From positions 1,550,001 to 1,614,000 of the forward strand of contig NZ_CP098325.1 of the NCBI RefSeq assembly GCF_023639785.1: a DNA stretch of 64,000 bases. The letters are read 5' to 3'. Source of the stretch: Leclercia adecarboxylata. GTDB taxonomy: Bacteria > Pseudomonadota > Gammaproteobacteria > Enterobacterales > Enterobacteriaceae. Below are positions 63,170-64,000 of the stretch, piece by piece. The position numbers and the translations under genes are program-made. Each line of letters opens with the position of its first letter. Within the stretch, counting starts at the first letter, position 1. The notes beneath the pieces were generated by a model, which was given only the letters and a program-made list of their open reading frames with translations, did no database searches and had not been told where the DNA came from.

Positions 63170-64000
63170 TTACATGATGCGACAGGCAAATCCTTTCAGA
63201 TACAGCCCTTCCGGATAGGTAGCGATCACCGGATGATCGGCCGCCTGACGGAACTGCTCTATAAATTGTACATCACGACCAGCATCTACAGCGGCATCTG
63301 CGATAATTTTCTGGAATAATTCGGTGGTCATCAGGCCGGAGCAGGAGAAGGTCAGCAGCACGCCACCTGGATTAAGCAGCTGGATCGCCAGCATATTAAT
63401 GTCTTTATACCCACGGCAGGCACCCATCAGCTGGTTCTTGTTTTCCACGAACTTCGGCGGATCCATCACAATCACGTCAAACTTTTCGCCCTGGTCGCGG
63501 TATTTGCGCAGCAGCTTGAAGACGTCATCGCGAACAAATTCCGCTTTGCTCAGGTCCAGCTTGTTCAGCTCAACGTTCTGCTTCGCCACATCCAGTGCTT
63601 CCTGTGAGGTATCGACGCTCACCACCTGGCTGCAGCCGCCCATCAGGGCCGAAACCGCAAAGCCGCCGGTGTAGGAGAAGCAGTTCAGCACGCGTTTACC
63701 GGCAACGTACTGGCGGGTTGCCAGACGGCTGTCGCGCTGATCGAGGTAGTAACCGGTTTTATGGCCACCCTGAATATCCACCAGCAGCTTCATGCCGTGC
63801 TCTTCAATAGGCAGCAGGGCTGGCGGCAATTCGCCCGTTACCGGGCCCTGGGTCAGTTCCATACCCTCTTTTTTACGCACCGCAACGTCGCTGCGATCGT
63901 ATATGGCGCATTCAGGGAACAGCGTCTGCAGGGCGCTGATCAATGCCGCACGCTGATATTCAGCGCCCGCGCTTAACAGCTGCAGCACCAGGAAGTTGCC
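63170..64000 (-). CDS. rlmI: 23S rRNA m5C1962 methyltransferase, C-terminal part (start outside window)
   Basis: The last 276 residues of a roughly 396-residue SAM-dependent methyltransferase that makes m5C1962 in 23S rRNA. The 5' portion with the PUA domain lies right of the window. Visible are [16 protein letters not shown], the [12 protein letters not shown] motif, [18 protein letters not shown] (SAM site), [12 protein letters not shown] (motif IV) and TFSCSGLM with the catalytic-type cysteine. An internal GTG that could look like a start (63988) is rejected because the frame continues to the edge with conserved residues. Confidence 0.96.
   Translation of the reverse strand, partial: GNFLVLQLLSAGAEYQRAALISALQTLFPECAIYDRSDVAVRKKEGMELTQGPVTGELPPALLPIEEHGMKLLVDIQGGHKTGYYLDQRDSRLATRQYVAGKRVLNCFSYTGGFAVSALMGGCSQVVSVDTSQEALDVAKQNVELNKLDLSKAEFVRDDVFKLLRKYRDQGEKFDVIVMDPPKFVENKNQLMGACRGYKDINMLAIQLLNPGGVLLTFSCSGLMTTELFQKIIADAAVDAGRDVQFIEQFRQAADHPVIATYPEGLYLKGFACRIM

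Overview
The window is a stretch of conserved chromosome from a member of the Enterobacteriaceae. Its gene order runs collinear with the serC to rlmI interval of Escherichia coli, and almost every product matches its E. coli counterpart closely in length and motifs. Three things point to an Enterobacter-like genus (Enterobacter, Lelliottia, Leclercia or a close relative) rather than Escherichia: the short palindromic repeats are of a GCCGGGTGGC type, ycaL is missing between aroA and cmk, and the porin at the ompF locus is unusual. The genus call is inference; the family call is firm. I see no prophage, insertion sequence, CRISPR array, tRNA or rRNA gene, and no accessory island.

Layout. 1-5.9 kb: end of ycaP, serC-aroA, cmk-rpsA and ihfB, all on +. 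6.1-13.3 kb: the ycaI-msbA-lpxK-ycaQ-ycaR-kdsB cluster, which carries lipopolysaccharide export and Kdo/lipid A synthesis genes beside a ComEC-like channel and a DNA glycosylase. 13.5-15.1 kb: convergent ycbJ and elyC. 15.3-22.5 kb: cmoM-mukF-mukE-mukB, the condensin operon with tightly overlapping genes. 22.7-25.9 kb: ldtD, mepK (ycbK) and gloC (ycbL), of which the first two act on murein. 26.0-31.9 kb, all on -: aspC, the ompF-locus porin, asnS, pncB. 32.2-34.8 kb: pepN. 34.9-39.1 kb on -: the ssuEADCB sulfonate-sulfur operon. 39.4-49.8 kb: pyrD, zapC, ycbX (on -), rlmL, uup, pqiABC. 50.1-55.3 kb: rmf, fabA, lonH, matP, ompA, sulA. 55.5-64 kb: sxy, yccS, yccF, helD, mgsA, csgI (yccT), yccU, hspQ and the 3' two thirds of rlmI.

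Functional themes. Envelope biogenesis is heavily represented (msbA, lpxK, kdsB, elyC, ldtD, mepK, ompF, pqiABC, ompA, fabA, csgI). Chromosome organisation and division form a second theme (ihfB, mukFEB, zapC, matP, sulA), and translation a third (rpsA, asnS, cmoM, rlmL, rlmI, rmf, uup). Control sites readable by eye include a CRP site before serC, a CpxR-like box before ldtD, the ompF promoter and leader, a NadR box before pncB, a PurR box and start-site-switch hairpin before pyrD, FabR and FadR sites before fabA, a LexA box before sulA, and a sigma-32-type promoter before hspQ.

The best candidates for a second look are a porin that joins an ompF promoter, leader and signal peptide to an OmpN/OmpK37-like barrel; a near-match to the MatP-binding site matS just upstream of matP; and unexplained inverted repeats upstream of ompF and sxy. 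I found no convincing undescribed multi-gene system.
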